Source: Gilvibacter sp. SZ-19
GTDB taxonomy: Bacteria; Bacteroidota; Bacteroidia; Flavobacteriales; Flavobacteriaceae
DNA length: 64,000 nt
Direction of reading: 5' to 3'
Assembly (NCBI RefSeq): GCF_002163875.1
Contig: NZ_CP019333.1
Coordinates: forward strand, 62,001-126,000
Shown: piece after piece, positions 27,282 to 35,158 of the stretch
Layout of the letters: the number at the start of each line of letters is the position of its first letter
Position numbering within the stretch: position 1 is the first letter of the stretch
The notes under the pieces: model-generated
What the model saw: only the letters and a program-made list of their open reading frames with translations
What the model was told of the DNA's origin: nothing
Database searches by the model: none
Translations under genes and position numbers: made by a program

Positions 27282-28987
27282 CCAAGACAATCGCCACCCT
27301 GCTGAGCCTGATGCTCCTTGTAAGCTGTAAGAACAGTCCAGAACTTGCAGTAGTAGAATCCCAAGAGTCAGTTCAAGGCCTGATCACCGAAAAGGCCATG
27401 GTAGTTTCTGCCAGAGAAGAGGCTTCTCGAATAGGAACCGAGATCCTTAAGATGGGTGGAAATGCTTTCGATGCGATGATCGCTACAGAAATGGCGCTGG
27501 CCGTTACCTATCCTTTTGCCGGAAACCTAGGTGGCGGTGGATTTATGGTATACCGAACTCAGTACGGAGAACTCGGAGCCTTGGACTACCGAGAAAAAGC
27601 GCCAATGGCAGCTTATAAGGATATGTATTTGGATGAGAACGGCGAGGTGATCTCTGACAAAAGTAAAGTTGGCGGCTTAGCTGTAGGAGTGCCTGGCACG
27701 GTTGCCGGAATATTTGCAGTGCACGAAAAACTGGGATCCCTGCCAATGGAGACCCTATTAGAGCCTGTGATCCAGTTGGCAGAGCGCGGTTATGTGGTCA
27801 CCGAAAAGCAACAAGCGCGTTTTGACAATTACGCTGCGATCTTTGATTCTATCAATAGACAAAAAACACTGTATAGTCAAGGTTTCAAAGCAGGTGATAC
27901 CGTAAAGAACCCCGCTTTGGCAAACAGTTTAAAAGCACTACAAACGGAAGGCCGATCTGCATTCTACGGCGGAAGTTTGGGCAAGGAACTGGTCAATTAT
28001 TTAAGCCAGCACGACGGTATTATCACCTTAGAAGACCTAAAGGCCTACGAAGCCCAATGGCGAGAACCGGTGATATTCAATTACAAAGACCTACGCGTGA
28101 TCTCTATGGCACCACCCTCTTCTGGAGGAATTTGCTTGGCGCAGATCATGAAAATGATAGAACCCTACGACATAAAAAGCTATGGACACAACAGTTTAAA
28201 GGCAATTCAGCTTATCACAGAGGCAGAAAGACGCGCCTATGCAGACCGCAGCTATTATTTGGGGGATCCGGATTTTGTTGATATCCCGACAGAAATCTTG
28301 ACCAGTGAGGCTTATTTAAGCGGGCGCATGAGCGATTTTAGCTTTGATGCTGCAACACCTTCGTCAGCCATTAATTATGGCGAAGTGGAAGTTGTAGAAA
28401 GTATGGAGACCACCCACTACTCTATTGTGGATGCCTTTGGCAATGCCATAGCAGTGACCACTACGCTCAACGGGGCCTATGGTTCTAAACTCTATGTACC
28501 GGAACTGGGATTCTTTCTCAACAACGAAATGGATGACTTTAGCGCCAAGCCAGGCGTGCCTAATATGTTTGGTTTAATTGGGGCCGAGGCCAATTCGATC
28601 GCTCCGCAAAAACGCATGCTAAGCTCTATGACGCCAACTCTTATTGAAAAGAACGGGAAATTCTGGATGACCGTTGGAACTCCAGGAGGTTCTACCATTA
28701 TTACTTCTGTACTACAAACTGTACTCAACGTATACGAATTCGATATGAGTATGCAAGAAGCAGTAAATGCCCCGCGTTTTCATCACCAATGGTTGCCAGA
28801 CGTGATCTTGTTTGAGCCTGAGGGCTTTGAGCAAGCTATTTTAGACAGCCTTAAGACCAAAGGCTATTTGCCCAATACGAACAACAGCCCTATCATTGGC
28901 AAAGTAGACGGGATCATGGTACTTCCAGATGGTCGTTTAGAGGGTGGTGCGGACCGCCGTGGAGACGATACGGCTGTAGGATATTAG
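27278..28987 (+). CDS. ggt: Gamma-glutamyltransferase lipoprotein
   Basis: This 569-residue protein has a lipobox (LLVSC, Cys17), so it is anchored in the periplasm or outer membrane. It is a full gamma-glutamyl transpeptidase/hydrolase. The nucleophile Thr of the autoprocessing site TTHYS lies at about residue 378, and GNLGGGGFM, APPSSGGICLAQ and SSMTPTLI follow the family order. It cleaves the gamma-glutamyl bond of glutathione and related peptides. It is translationally coupled to acpH, and the protein ends with the usual DRRGDDTAVGY. Confidence 0.93.
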   Translation: MTKTIATLLSLMLLVSCKNSPELAVVESQESVQGLITEKAMVVSAREEASRIGTEILKMGGNAFDAMIATEMALAVTYPFAGNLGGGGFMVYRTQYGELGALDYREKAPMAAYKDMYLDENGEVISDKSKVGGLAVGVPGTVAGIFAVHEKLGSLPMETLLEPVIQLAERGYVVTEKQQARFDNYAAIFDSINRQKTLYSQGFKAGDTVKNPALANSLKALQTEGRSAFYGGSLGKELVNYLSQHDGIITLEDLKAYEAQWREPVIFNYKDLRVISMAPPSSGGICLAQIMKMIEPYDIKSYGHNSLKAIQLITEAERRAYADRSYYLGDPDFVDIPTEILTSEAYLSGRMSDFSFDAATPSSAINYGEVEVVESMETTHYSIVDAFGNAIAVTTTLNGAYGSKLYVPELGFFLNNEMDDFSAKPGVPNMFGLIGAEANSIAPQKRMLSSMTPTLIEKNGKFWMTVGTPGGSTIITSVLQTVLNVYEFDMSMQEAVNAPRFHHQWLPDVILFEPEGFEQAILDSLKTKGYLPNTNNSPIIGKVDGIMVLPDGRLEGGADRRGDDTAVGY

Positions 28988-29024
28988 ACTAAAATCTAGA
29001 TGTATTTTCTTGCAAAAAGTAAGA

Positions 29025-29059
29025 TTTGTACTACATTTTAAGATATTTTTCTATTTTTG
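29025..29059 (+). promoter_or_regulatory. Possible promoter in the 281-base gap before the membrane protein gene
   Basis: TTTG at 29025-29028 is followed by TATTTTTG at 29052-29059 after 23 bases, at the long end of the known spacing. Transcription from here would leave about 200 bases of untranslated leader before the ATG at 29269. The rest of the gap shows no gene; a 23-codon ATG frame at 29080 has no supporting features. Confidence 0.35.
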
Positions 29060-29268
29060 AAGCAGATTAGGTAACTCTATGTTGCAGCAGGAGCTACTCA
29101 ATTTTACACTTGGGGCTATTTATAACAAATTGATTTTTAGAAGCTTATAGTTTAAAATTACTTTAAAACTAACCTACAACGTCGTTCTAAGACCGATGCA
29201 TACTTTGCTGTGCTTTGGCCTTAAAACTGCTTGACCCTGCTGCCATATGCTTGCCAAAAGTGCAAATT

Positions 29269-30288
29269 ATGGCCAAATCCTATAAAAAGGATATACTGAC
29301 TATAGTCCCGCTAATTTTTAGCGGCCTGCTCTGTATTGGCCTATTCTTCTTGCTGTGGCAAAAAAGCCAGACCGATCCGGAGTTCGCTCCCCTGCTGCAA
29401 AATATAAACACCACCATTACCTATATCAGTGCCATTTTTGGTGCGGTGATCATGGTGTATCTGGCTGCCAATGTACTTACTGTCAAGACTAACCGAGATC
29501 AACTCCTATCTCAATTGCGCCGTGTGACAGATCAGATGAACAGTTTTAGAGACATTGTGGAATTACTCCTCCGCTCTAAAATGTGGTTGCCTGGACTTAA
29601 GGAGTATATCGACGATGAATACGAAGGGCTTACCTTTTTTGAGGTCAAGGAGTTTTACAAAGGAAAATCCAAATTGGCCATTGAGTTCTTGCAGGAATCG
29701 CACAACTATGAGGACACTGAAAACCTCTATCTGGAATTGAAATCCCTGCTCTATAATTCGGCCAGAGACAAACGCATCAACGAAAACATATCGCATCCGA
29801 AGATATACGACAAGCGCTTGCTAGAAAAGTGGCTGGAACACAAATGCGGTAGCGGACTTTGGTATTACTTCGGATACAAATACAGCATTTACAAAGAAGC
29901 GCTCAATCTGAATAACGTTTACGAGCGCCATCAGGATAAGATCATGAAGCTTGCATTGTCTATTGACAACGAAGCTTTTGAGGATTCCTCATTCAACGAG
30001 GTTTTCCTCTCTAAACTCGGGGAGTATATGTCTAATGAGATACTGCCCAAACTGTACCAATTTCAGGAAGGATTCGATAAAAAACTGCCGAGGATGGTTC
30101 GTTACCTCTACGCAATTTTTGCCGTGCTAATCATCTTTGGAGTGCTACTACCTTTAGTAGCTTCCTTGCTGCAACTATCTATGATTTTTAGCATAGTCAG
30201 CGTGTCGGTGATCATCGCCTTGGTGTTTTTTATCGCTACTTCCTTTTACCAGTTCTTGGTCAGCGAATCTACCCGTATGCAAGGTTGA
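29269..30288 (+). CDS. Hypothetical membrane protein with four helices
   Basis: I do not recognise this 339-residue protein. Two helices lie near the N terminus (about 12-33 and 53-75), then a polar, charged part of about 190 residues rich in Lys, Glu and Tyr, and two helices at the C-terminal end (about 270-293 and 300-325). No catalytic motifs are visible. The start is set at the ATG at 29269 (MAKSYKKD); an in-frame TTG 18 codons upstream would add a non-hydrophobic stretch. It could be a mechanosensitive or signalling membrane protein, but that is not supported. It lies alone between ggt and uvrA. Confidence 0.7.
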   Translation: MAKSYKKDILTIVPLIFSGLLCIGLFFLLWQKSQTDPEFAPLLQNINTTITYISAIFGAVIMVYLAANVLTVKTNRDQLLSQLRRVTDQMNSFRDIVELLLRSKMWLPGLKEYIDDEYEGLTFFEVKEFYKGKSKLAIEFLQESHNYEDTENLYLELKSLLYNSARDKRINENISHPKIYDKRLLEKWLEHKCGSGLWYYFGYKYSIYKEALNLNNVYERHQDKIMKLALSIDNEAFEDSSFNEVFLSKLGEYMSNEILPKLYQFQEGFDKKLPRMVRYLYAIFAVLIIFGVLLPLVASLLQLSMIFSIVSVSVIIALVFFIATSFYQFLVSESTRMQG

Positions 30289-30330
30289 TAAAAGCTTTAT
30301 AACTCCCTGAGTTTTTAGCAGTCAAATCAG

Positions 30331-30338
30331 TACCTTTG
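30331..30338 (+). promoter_or_regulatory. -7 promoter element of uvrA, next to the start codon
   Basis: TACCTTTG is an exact match to TAnnTTTG and ends 6 bases before the ATG at 30345. At the usual distance between -7 element and transcription start, the mRNA would begin at or next to the start codon, so the transcript may be leaderless. No good TTG at 17-23 bases upstream was found. Confidence 0.5.
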
Positions 30339-30344
30339 CAAACT

Positions 30345-33188
30345 ATGGCAAATCAGGAGGATTTTATTGAAGTTTTAGGGGCTCGTGTGCACAACCTCAA
30401 GAATATAGATGTGCGCATTCCCAGAGAGAATTTGGTAGTGATCACAGGACTTTCTGGCAGTGGAAAGTCATCACTTGCTTTCGATACCATCTATGCAGAA
30501 GGCCAGCGCCGCTACATTGAGACATTCTCGGCCTATGCGCGTCAGTTTTTAGGCGGATTGGAACGCCCTGATGTAGACAAGATCGATGGGCTATCTCCTG
30601 TAATTGCTATAGAACAGAAAACCACCAGTAAAAGCCCGCGTTCTACTGTAGGTACCATTACAGAGATCTACGACTTCTTACGCCTGCTCTACGCTCGTGC
30701 AAGTGACGCTTACAGTTATGAGACCGGCGAGAAAATGGTCTCTTACAGCGATGAGCAGATCCAGGAACTGATTTTAAAAGAATTTGAAGGCCGTAAGGTA
30801 TCTGTTTTGGCTCCGGTGATCCGTTCTCGAAAAGGACATTACCGAGAGTTGTTTGAACAGATCGGAAAACAGGGCTTTATAAAAGTTCGTGTAGATGGCG
30901 AAATTGTCGATCTAGTGAGCGGCATGAAGGTAGATCGTTACAAGATACACGACATTGAGATCGTAATAGACAGACTCTTGGTCGATGCCTCTGCCCTTTT
31001 GGACAATCGATTGGCTGAGACCATCAAAACAGCCATGTATCACGGAGACGACGTGCTCATGGTCATAGATAACGAAACAGGTAATACGCGATATTTCAGT
31101 AGAACCTTGATGTGTCCTAGCAGTGGTATCTCCTATCCGAATCCGGAGCCCAATAACTTCTCGTTCAATTCTCCCAAAGGGATGTGTCCGAGTTGTAAAG
31201 GTTTAGGACATAAGCACGAGATCAATGTGGACAAGATCGTTCCAGACAAAACAATGTCTATAAAACAAGGGGCGCTAGCGCCACAAGGTCCGCAGAAATC
31301 CAACTGGATATTCAAACAATTGGAACTCATTGCGGAGCGCTACAATTTTAAGCTGAGCGATCCTTTTAAAGATATTCCACAAGAAGCCGTAGACATTATT
31401 CTTTACGGCGGAAACGAAAAATTCGAGGTCGCCTCTAAGACCTTGGGAATTACCCGCACCTACAAGATCGACTTTGAAGGAATCGCCAATTTTATCGAAA
31501 ACACTTACCACAACAACGATTCGGCTTCGCTGCAACGTTGGGCCAAGGACTTTATGGATCGCGTTGAATGCCCTGAATGCGGTGGCTCACGCCTGAGAAA
31601 AGAATCGCTTTACTTTAAAGTTGCCGAAAAGAGCATAGCCGATCTGGCCAAGATGGACGTGGTTGAGCTTATGGAGTGGTTTGATAATATAACCGATAAA
31701 CTCAATGAGTCTCAGCAAAAGATCGCCAGCGAGGTGATCAAAGAAATTAGAGCACGCCTCCAGTTCTTGGTAGACGTTGGTCTGACCTACCTTTCGCTAA
31801 ATAGAAGTTCCAAGTCCTTGTCTGGTGGAGAGGCCCAGCGGATCCGTCTGGCCACACAGATAGGATCTCAATTGGTCGGCGTACTTTATATTTTGGATGA
31901 GCCGAGCATTGGCTTGCACCAGCGAGATAATGCAAAACTCATAGACTCTTTGGTTAAACTCAAAGAACTGGGGAACTCTGTTTTGGTGGTAGAGCACGAC
32001 AAGGACATGATAGAGCATGCCGACTATGTGATCGATATAGGCCCGGCAGCCGGAAAACACGGTGGCGAGATCGTCTCCAAAGGAGCTCCTAAAGAAATCT
32101 TGGAGCATCCTACCTTGACGGCAGAATATCTTAAAGGTACCAAGAATATTGAAGTTCCCGCAAAAAGACGTGAGGGCAACGGAAAAGTGTTGACCTTAAG
32201 CGGCGCCACAGGACATAACCTCAAGAACGTGAGTGTAGACTTACCCTTGGGCAAAATGATCGGTGTTACCGGGGTATCAGGAAGTGGTAAATCGACTTTG
32301 ATCAACGAAACGCTCTACCCTATACTCAATGCACATTTCTTTAATGGGGTAAAGAAACCTTTACCGTATAAAAAGATCAGCGGTTTGGAGCATATCGACA
32401 AGGTGATCGACATTAACCAAAGCCCGATTGGGCGTACACCGCGTTCCAACCCGGCAACCTATACTGGAGTATTTTCAGAGATCCGATCCTTGTTTGCTAA
32501 AGTTCCTGAGGCTGCTATCCGCGGATACAAACCCGGACGTTTTAGTTTTAATGTAGCTGGCGGACGTTGCGAAACCTGTAAAGGTGGCGGCTTGAAAGTG
32601 ATAGAGATGAACTTTCTACCAGATGTCTACGTGGAATGCGAAACCTGCCAAGGCAAGCGTTTTAATAGAGAGACCTTAGAGATCCGTTATAAAGGCAAGT
32701 CTATCTTCGATGTTTTGGAAATGACCATAGACGAAGCCTGTGAGTTCTTTGAGCACATTCCTAAGATCTACAGAAAACTCAAAACAATTCGAGATGTTGG
32801 CTTGGGTTATATCACACTAGGACAGCAGTCTACCACGCTTTCAGGAGGAGAAGCACAGCGTATTAAACTAGCGACAGAACTTTCTAAACGCGATACTGGT
32901 AACACTTTTTATATCTTAGACGAACCCACTACCGGTTTGCATTTCGAAGATATTCGCGTGTTGATGTTGGTTTTGAACAAATTGGTAGACAAAGGAAATA
33001 CGGTCCTTATCATAGAACACAACTTGGACGTTGTAAAAATGGTAGACTATTTGATAGATATAGGACCAGAAGGAGGTAAAGGCGGCGGTAAGGTCGTTGC
33101 ACAAGGCACCCCAGAAGAAATTGTGAAAGTAAAATCGAGCCATACCGCAGCTTTCTTAAAGCGTGAGTTGGAATCGGTGAAGAAATAA
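30345..33188 (+). CDS. uvrA: Excinuclease ABC subunit A
   Basis: UvrA is the damage-sensing ATPase of nucleotide excision repair. The 947-residue protein has two ABC ATPase halves (Walker [10 protein letters not shown] and GVSGSGKST; signature SLSGGEAQR and TLSGGEAQR) and UvrA zinc fingers with [23 protein letters not shown] and CETCQGKR. The ATG at 30345 (MANQEDF) is chosen. The TTG at 30336 overlaps the -7 element and so is unlikely. It is followed by a LOG family gene after 14 bases. Confidence 0.97.
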   Translation: MANQEDFIEVLGARVHNLKNIDVRIPRENLVVITGLSGSGKSSLAFDTIYAEGQRRYIETFSAYARQFLGGLERPDVDKIDGLSPVIAIEQKTTSKSPRSTVGTITEIYDFLRLLYARASDAYSYETGEKMVSYSDEQIQELILKEFEGRKVSVLAPVIRSRKGHYRELFEQIGKQGFIKVRVDGEIVDLVSGMKVDRYKIHDIEIVIDRLLVDASALLDNRLAETIKTAMYHGDDVLMVIDNETGNTRYFSRTLMCPSSGISYPNPEPNNFSFNSPKGMCPSCKGLGHKHEINVDKIVPDKTMSIKQGALAPQGPQKSNWIFKQLELIAERYNFKLSDPFKDIPQEAVDIILYGGNEKFEVASKTLGITRTYKIDFEGIANFIENTYHNNDSASLQRWAKDFMDRVECPECGGSRLRKESLYFKVAEKSIADLAKMDVVELMEWFDNITDKLNESQQKIASEVIKEIRARLQFLVDVGLTYLSLNRSSKSLSGGEAQRIRLATQIGSQLVGVLYILDEPSIGLHQRDNAKLIDSLVKLKELGNSVLVVEHDKDMIEHADYVIDIGPAAGKHGGEIVSKGAPKEILEHPTLTAEYLKGTKNIEVPAKRREGNGKVLTLSGATGHNLKNVSVDLPLGKMIGVTGVSGSGKSTLINETLYPILNAHFFNGVKKPLPYKKISGLEHIDKVIDINQSPIGRTPRSNPATYTGVFSEIRSLFAKVPEAAIRGYKPGRFSFNVAGGRCETCKGGGLKVIEMNFLPDVYVECETCQGKRFNRETLEIRYKGKSIFDVLEMTIDEACEFFEHIPKIYRKLKTIRDVGLGYITLGQQSTTLSGGEAQRIKLATELSKRDTGNTFYILDEPTTGLHFEDIRVLMLVLNKLVDKGNTVLIIEHNLDVVKMVDYLIDIGPEGGKGGGKVVAQGTPEEIVKVKSSHTAAFLKRELESVKK

Positions 33189-33202
33189 AGAATTATATAT
33201 AA

Positions 33203-33892
33203 ATGAAAGCAAATAACAATCCAAAAGGTTGGAACGAAGTAAAGACCAACGACTCTTGGGCGATCTTTAAGATCATGGGAGAGTTTGTAAACGGATATGA
33301 GAAACTGAGTCTTATTGGACCCTGTGTCTCTATCTTCGGATCGGCCAGAACCAAACCCGAACAACCCTATTATCAATTGGCAGAACGCATCGCCAAAAAG
33401 ATCACTGAACACGGTTATGGCGTTATAACTGGTGGTGGCCCTGGTATCATGGAAGCTGGAAACAAAGGGGCTCACTTGGCTGGCGGAACTTCGGTTGGTT
33501 TGAACATCGACCTACCCTTTGAGCAACACGACAACCCCTATATAGACAGCGACAAGAGCATTAACTTTGATTATTTCTTTGTTCGCAAGGTGATGTTTGT
33601 AAAATATTCACAAGGTTTTGTAGTGATGCCGGGTGGATTTGGAACACTGGATGAACTTTTTGAAGCGATGACACTCATCCAAACGCATAAAATTGAACGT
33701 TTCCCTATCATTTTGGTTGGTACTAGTTTTTGGACAGGCCTTATTGATTGGGTGAAACAGACCCTATTAGAAGGTCATGGGAACATCAGCCCAGAAGACG
33801 TAGACCTGTGGCATATCGTTGACACAGAAGACGAGGTATTAGAAATTTTAAATAACTTCTATTCGAAATACAACCTGAGCCCGAACTTCTAA
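33203..33892 (+). CDS. LOG family nucleoside 5'-monophosphate phosphoribohydrolase
   Basis: This 229-residue protein carries the two LOG family motifs: GGGPGIMEAGNKGA (about 77-90) and PGGFGTLDE (about 134-142). The family hydrolyses nucleoside 5'-monophosphates to the base and ribose 5-phosphate, and was formerly misannotated as lysine decarboxylase. It is 14 bases after uvrA on the same strand, so it is probably co-transcribed. Which nucleotide it uses is not known from the sequence. Confidence 0.9.
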   Translation: MKANNNPKGWNEVKTNDSWAIFKIMGEFVNGYEKLSLIGPCVSIFGSARTKPEQPYYQLAERIAKKITEHGYGVITGGGPGIMEAGNKGAHLAGGTSVGLNIDLPFEQHDNPYIDSDKSINFDYFFVRKVMFVKYSQGFVVMPGGFGTLDELFEAMTLIQTHKIERFPIILVGTSFWTGLIDWVKQTLLEGHGNISPEDVDLWHIVDTEDEVLEILNNFYSKYNLSPNF

Positions 33893-33922
33893 ATTCTGGC
33901 TTTACATACGACCCCTACCCCT

Positions 33923-35158
33923 ATGTTAAAACAACTGAGCACCCTATTGCTATTGTTACTGAGCGTATTTGCGTTTGGACAGAACGACTTTACCGTCATG
34001 TTCTACAACCTCTTGGAATACCCCTCAGCACCTCCAGCAGATAGAGATATGCACCTACAGACCGTTTTTGATGCTTATCCACCGGATATCTTATTGGTCT
34101 GTGAGTTGCAATCACCAAGCGGGGCGGATCAGTTGTTAGACAATGTTTTAAATGTAGACGAAAACCTATACGAAGCGGCAGAATTTGTATTCAACACTTC
34201 TAGCACTTCAAACTTACAGCAGTTGGTATATTACAGAGCGGATAAATTTGATCTTATAGACTTTACGGTGATCCCGACTACGATTCGTGACATCAACGGC
34301 TATGAACTCGAACTTAAAACAGCCAACCAAGACACAGATCCTATAAAACTTTTGGTCTATGCCTCGCATTTAAAGGCGAGCACAGGTTCATCCAACGAGA
34401 TCAAACGCTTTGAGATGATTCAGGCCTTTACAGATACTTTAGACGATCTTGACCCCAATTCATATGTTGTGTTTACAGGAGATCTAAACCTCTATACCGG
34501 TGCAGAATTGGCCTATTTGGAATTGACCGCAGTTTCTAACCCAATTGTCTTTAAAGATCCGTTAAACCGCAGCGGAAACTGGAGCAACAATACCGATTAC
34601 GAAGATCTTTTTACACAGAGTACCCGCAGTAGTTCTGCTCCATTTGGGGGCGTTGGTGCCGGAGGTGGCATGGACGACAGGTTTGACCACATTCTAGTTT
34701 CTGAGAATTTACTGGAAGACAGCCCACTTCGCTACGTAGAAGGCAGTTATTTCACCATAGGCAATAACGGCAACTGCTACAACCGTAGCGTTAACAACAG
34801 CCTCTGCGATGGTCCGTACAGCATGGAGCTTCGCGATGCACTATGGAACATAAGCGACCACCTTCCGGTGAGTATTACTTTGGAATCCGACGAGCCTTTA
34901 CTGAGTGTTACTGACTTTACAGCTGCACAAGGCCTGTATTTCCCGTTTGGCAACATAGCCACAGCTAGCCTAACAATAGCCTTAGTAACTGATTCCGAAG
35001 TTCAAGCCTTTCGCGTATTTAATACCCTAGGACAACAAATCGATTCAAGAAACTTTGATAGCGCCGCCGAGTTGGAAATCAATACAGCTGCTTACCCTAG
35101 TGGTGTCTATTACATAATTCCAGACCTGGGGCCTGCTTTAAAATTCATTAAGCGTTAA
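33923..35158 (+). CDS. T9SS-exported endonuclease/exonuclease/phosphatase family protein
   Basis: This 411-residue protein has a signal peptide (ending near LSVFAFGQ, residue 20), an EEP fold and a C-terminal sorting domain. The EEP motifs are NLLEYP near the start, ELQS for the metal Glu, TGDLNLYTG, FDHILVS and SDHLPVS. The final 80 residues (IATASLTIALVTDS, FRVFNTLGQQI, AAYPSGVYYI) form a type A T9SS sorting domain. It should be exported to the cell surface by the type IX system and could be a surface or secreted nuclease or phosphodiesterase. The stop TAA overlaps the ATG of the next gene by one base (TAATG). Confidence 0.88.
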   Translation: MLKQLSTLLLLLLSVFAFGQNDFTVMFYNLLEYPSAPPADRDMHLQTVFDAYPPDILLVCELQSPSGADQLLDNVLNVDENLYEAAEFVFNTSSTSNLQQLVYYRADKFDLIDFTVIPTTIRDINGYELELKTANQDTDPIKLLVYASHLKASTGSSNEIKRFEMIQAFTDTLDDLDPNSYVVFTGDLNLYTGAELAYLELTAVSNPIVFKDPLNRSGNWSNNTDYEDLFTQSTRSSSAPFGGVGAGGGMDDRFDHILVSENLLEDSPLRYVEGSYFTIGNNGNCYNRSVNNSLCDGPYSMELRDALWNISDHLPVSITLESDEPLLSVTDFTAAQGLYFPFGNIATASLTIALVTDSEVQAFRVFNTLGQQIDSRNFDSAAELEINTAAYPSGVYYIIPDLGPALKFIKR

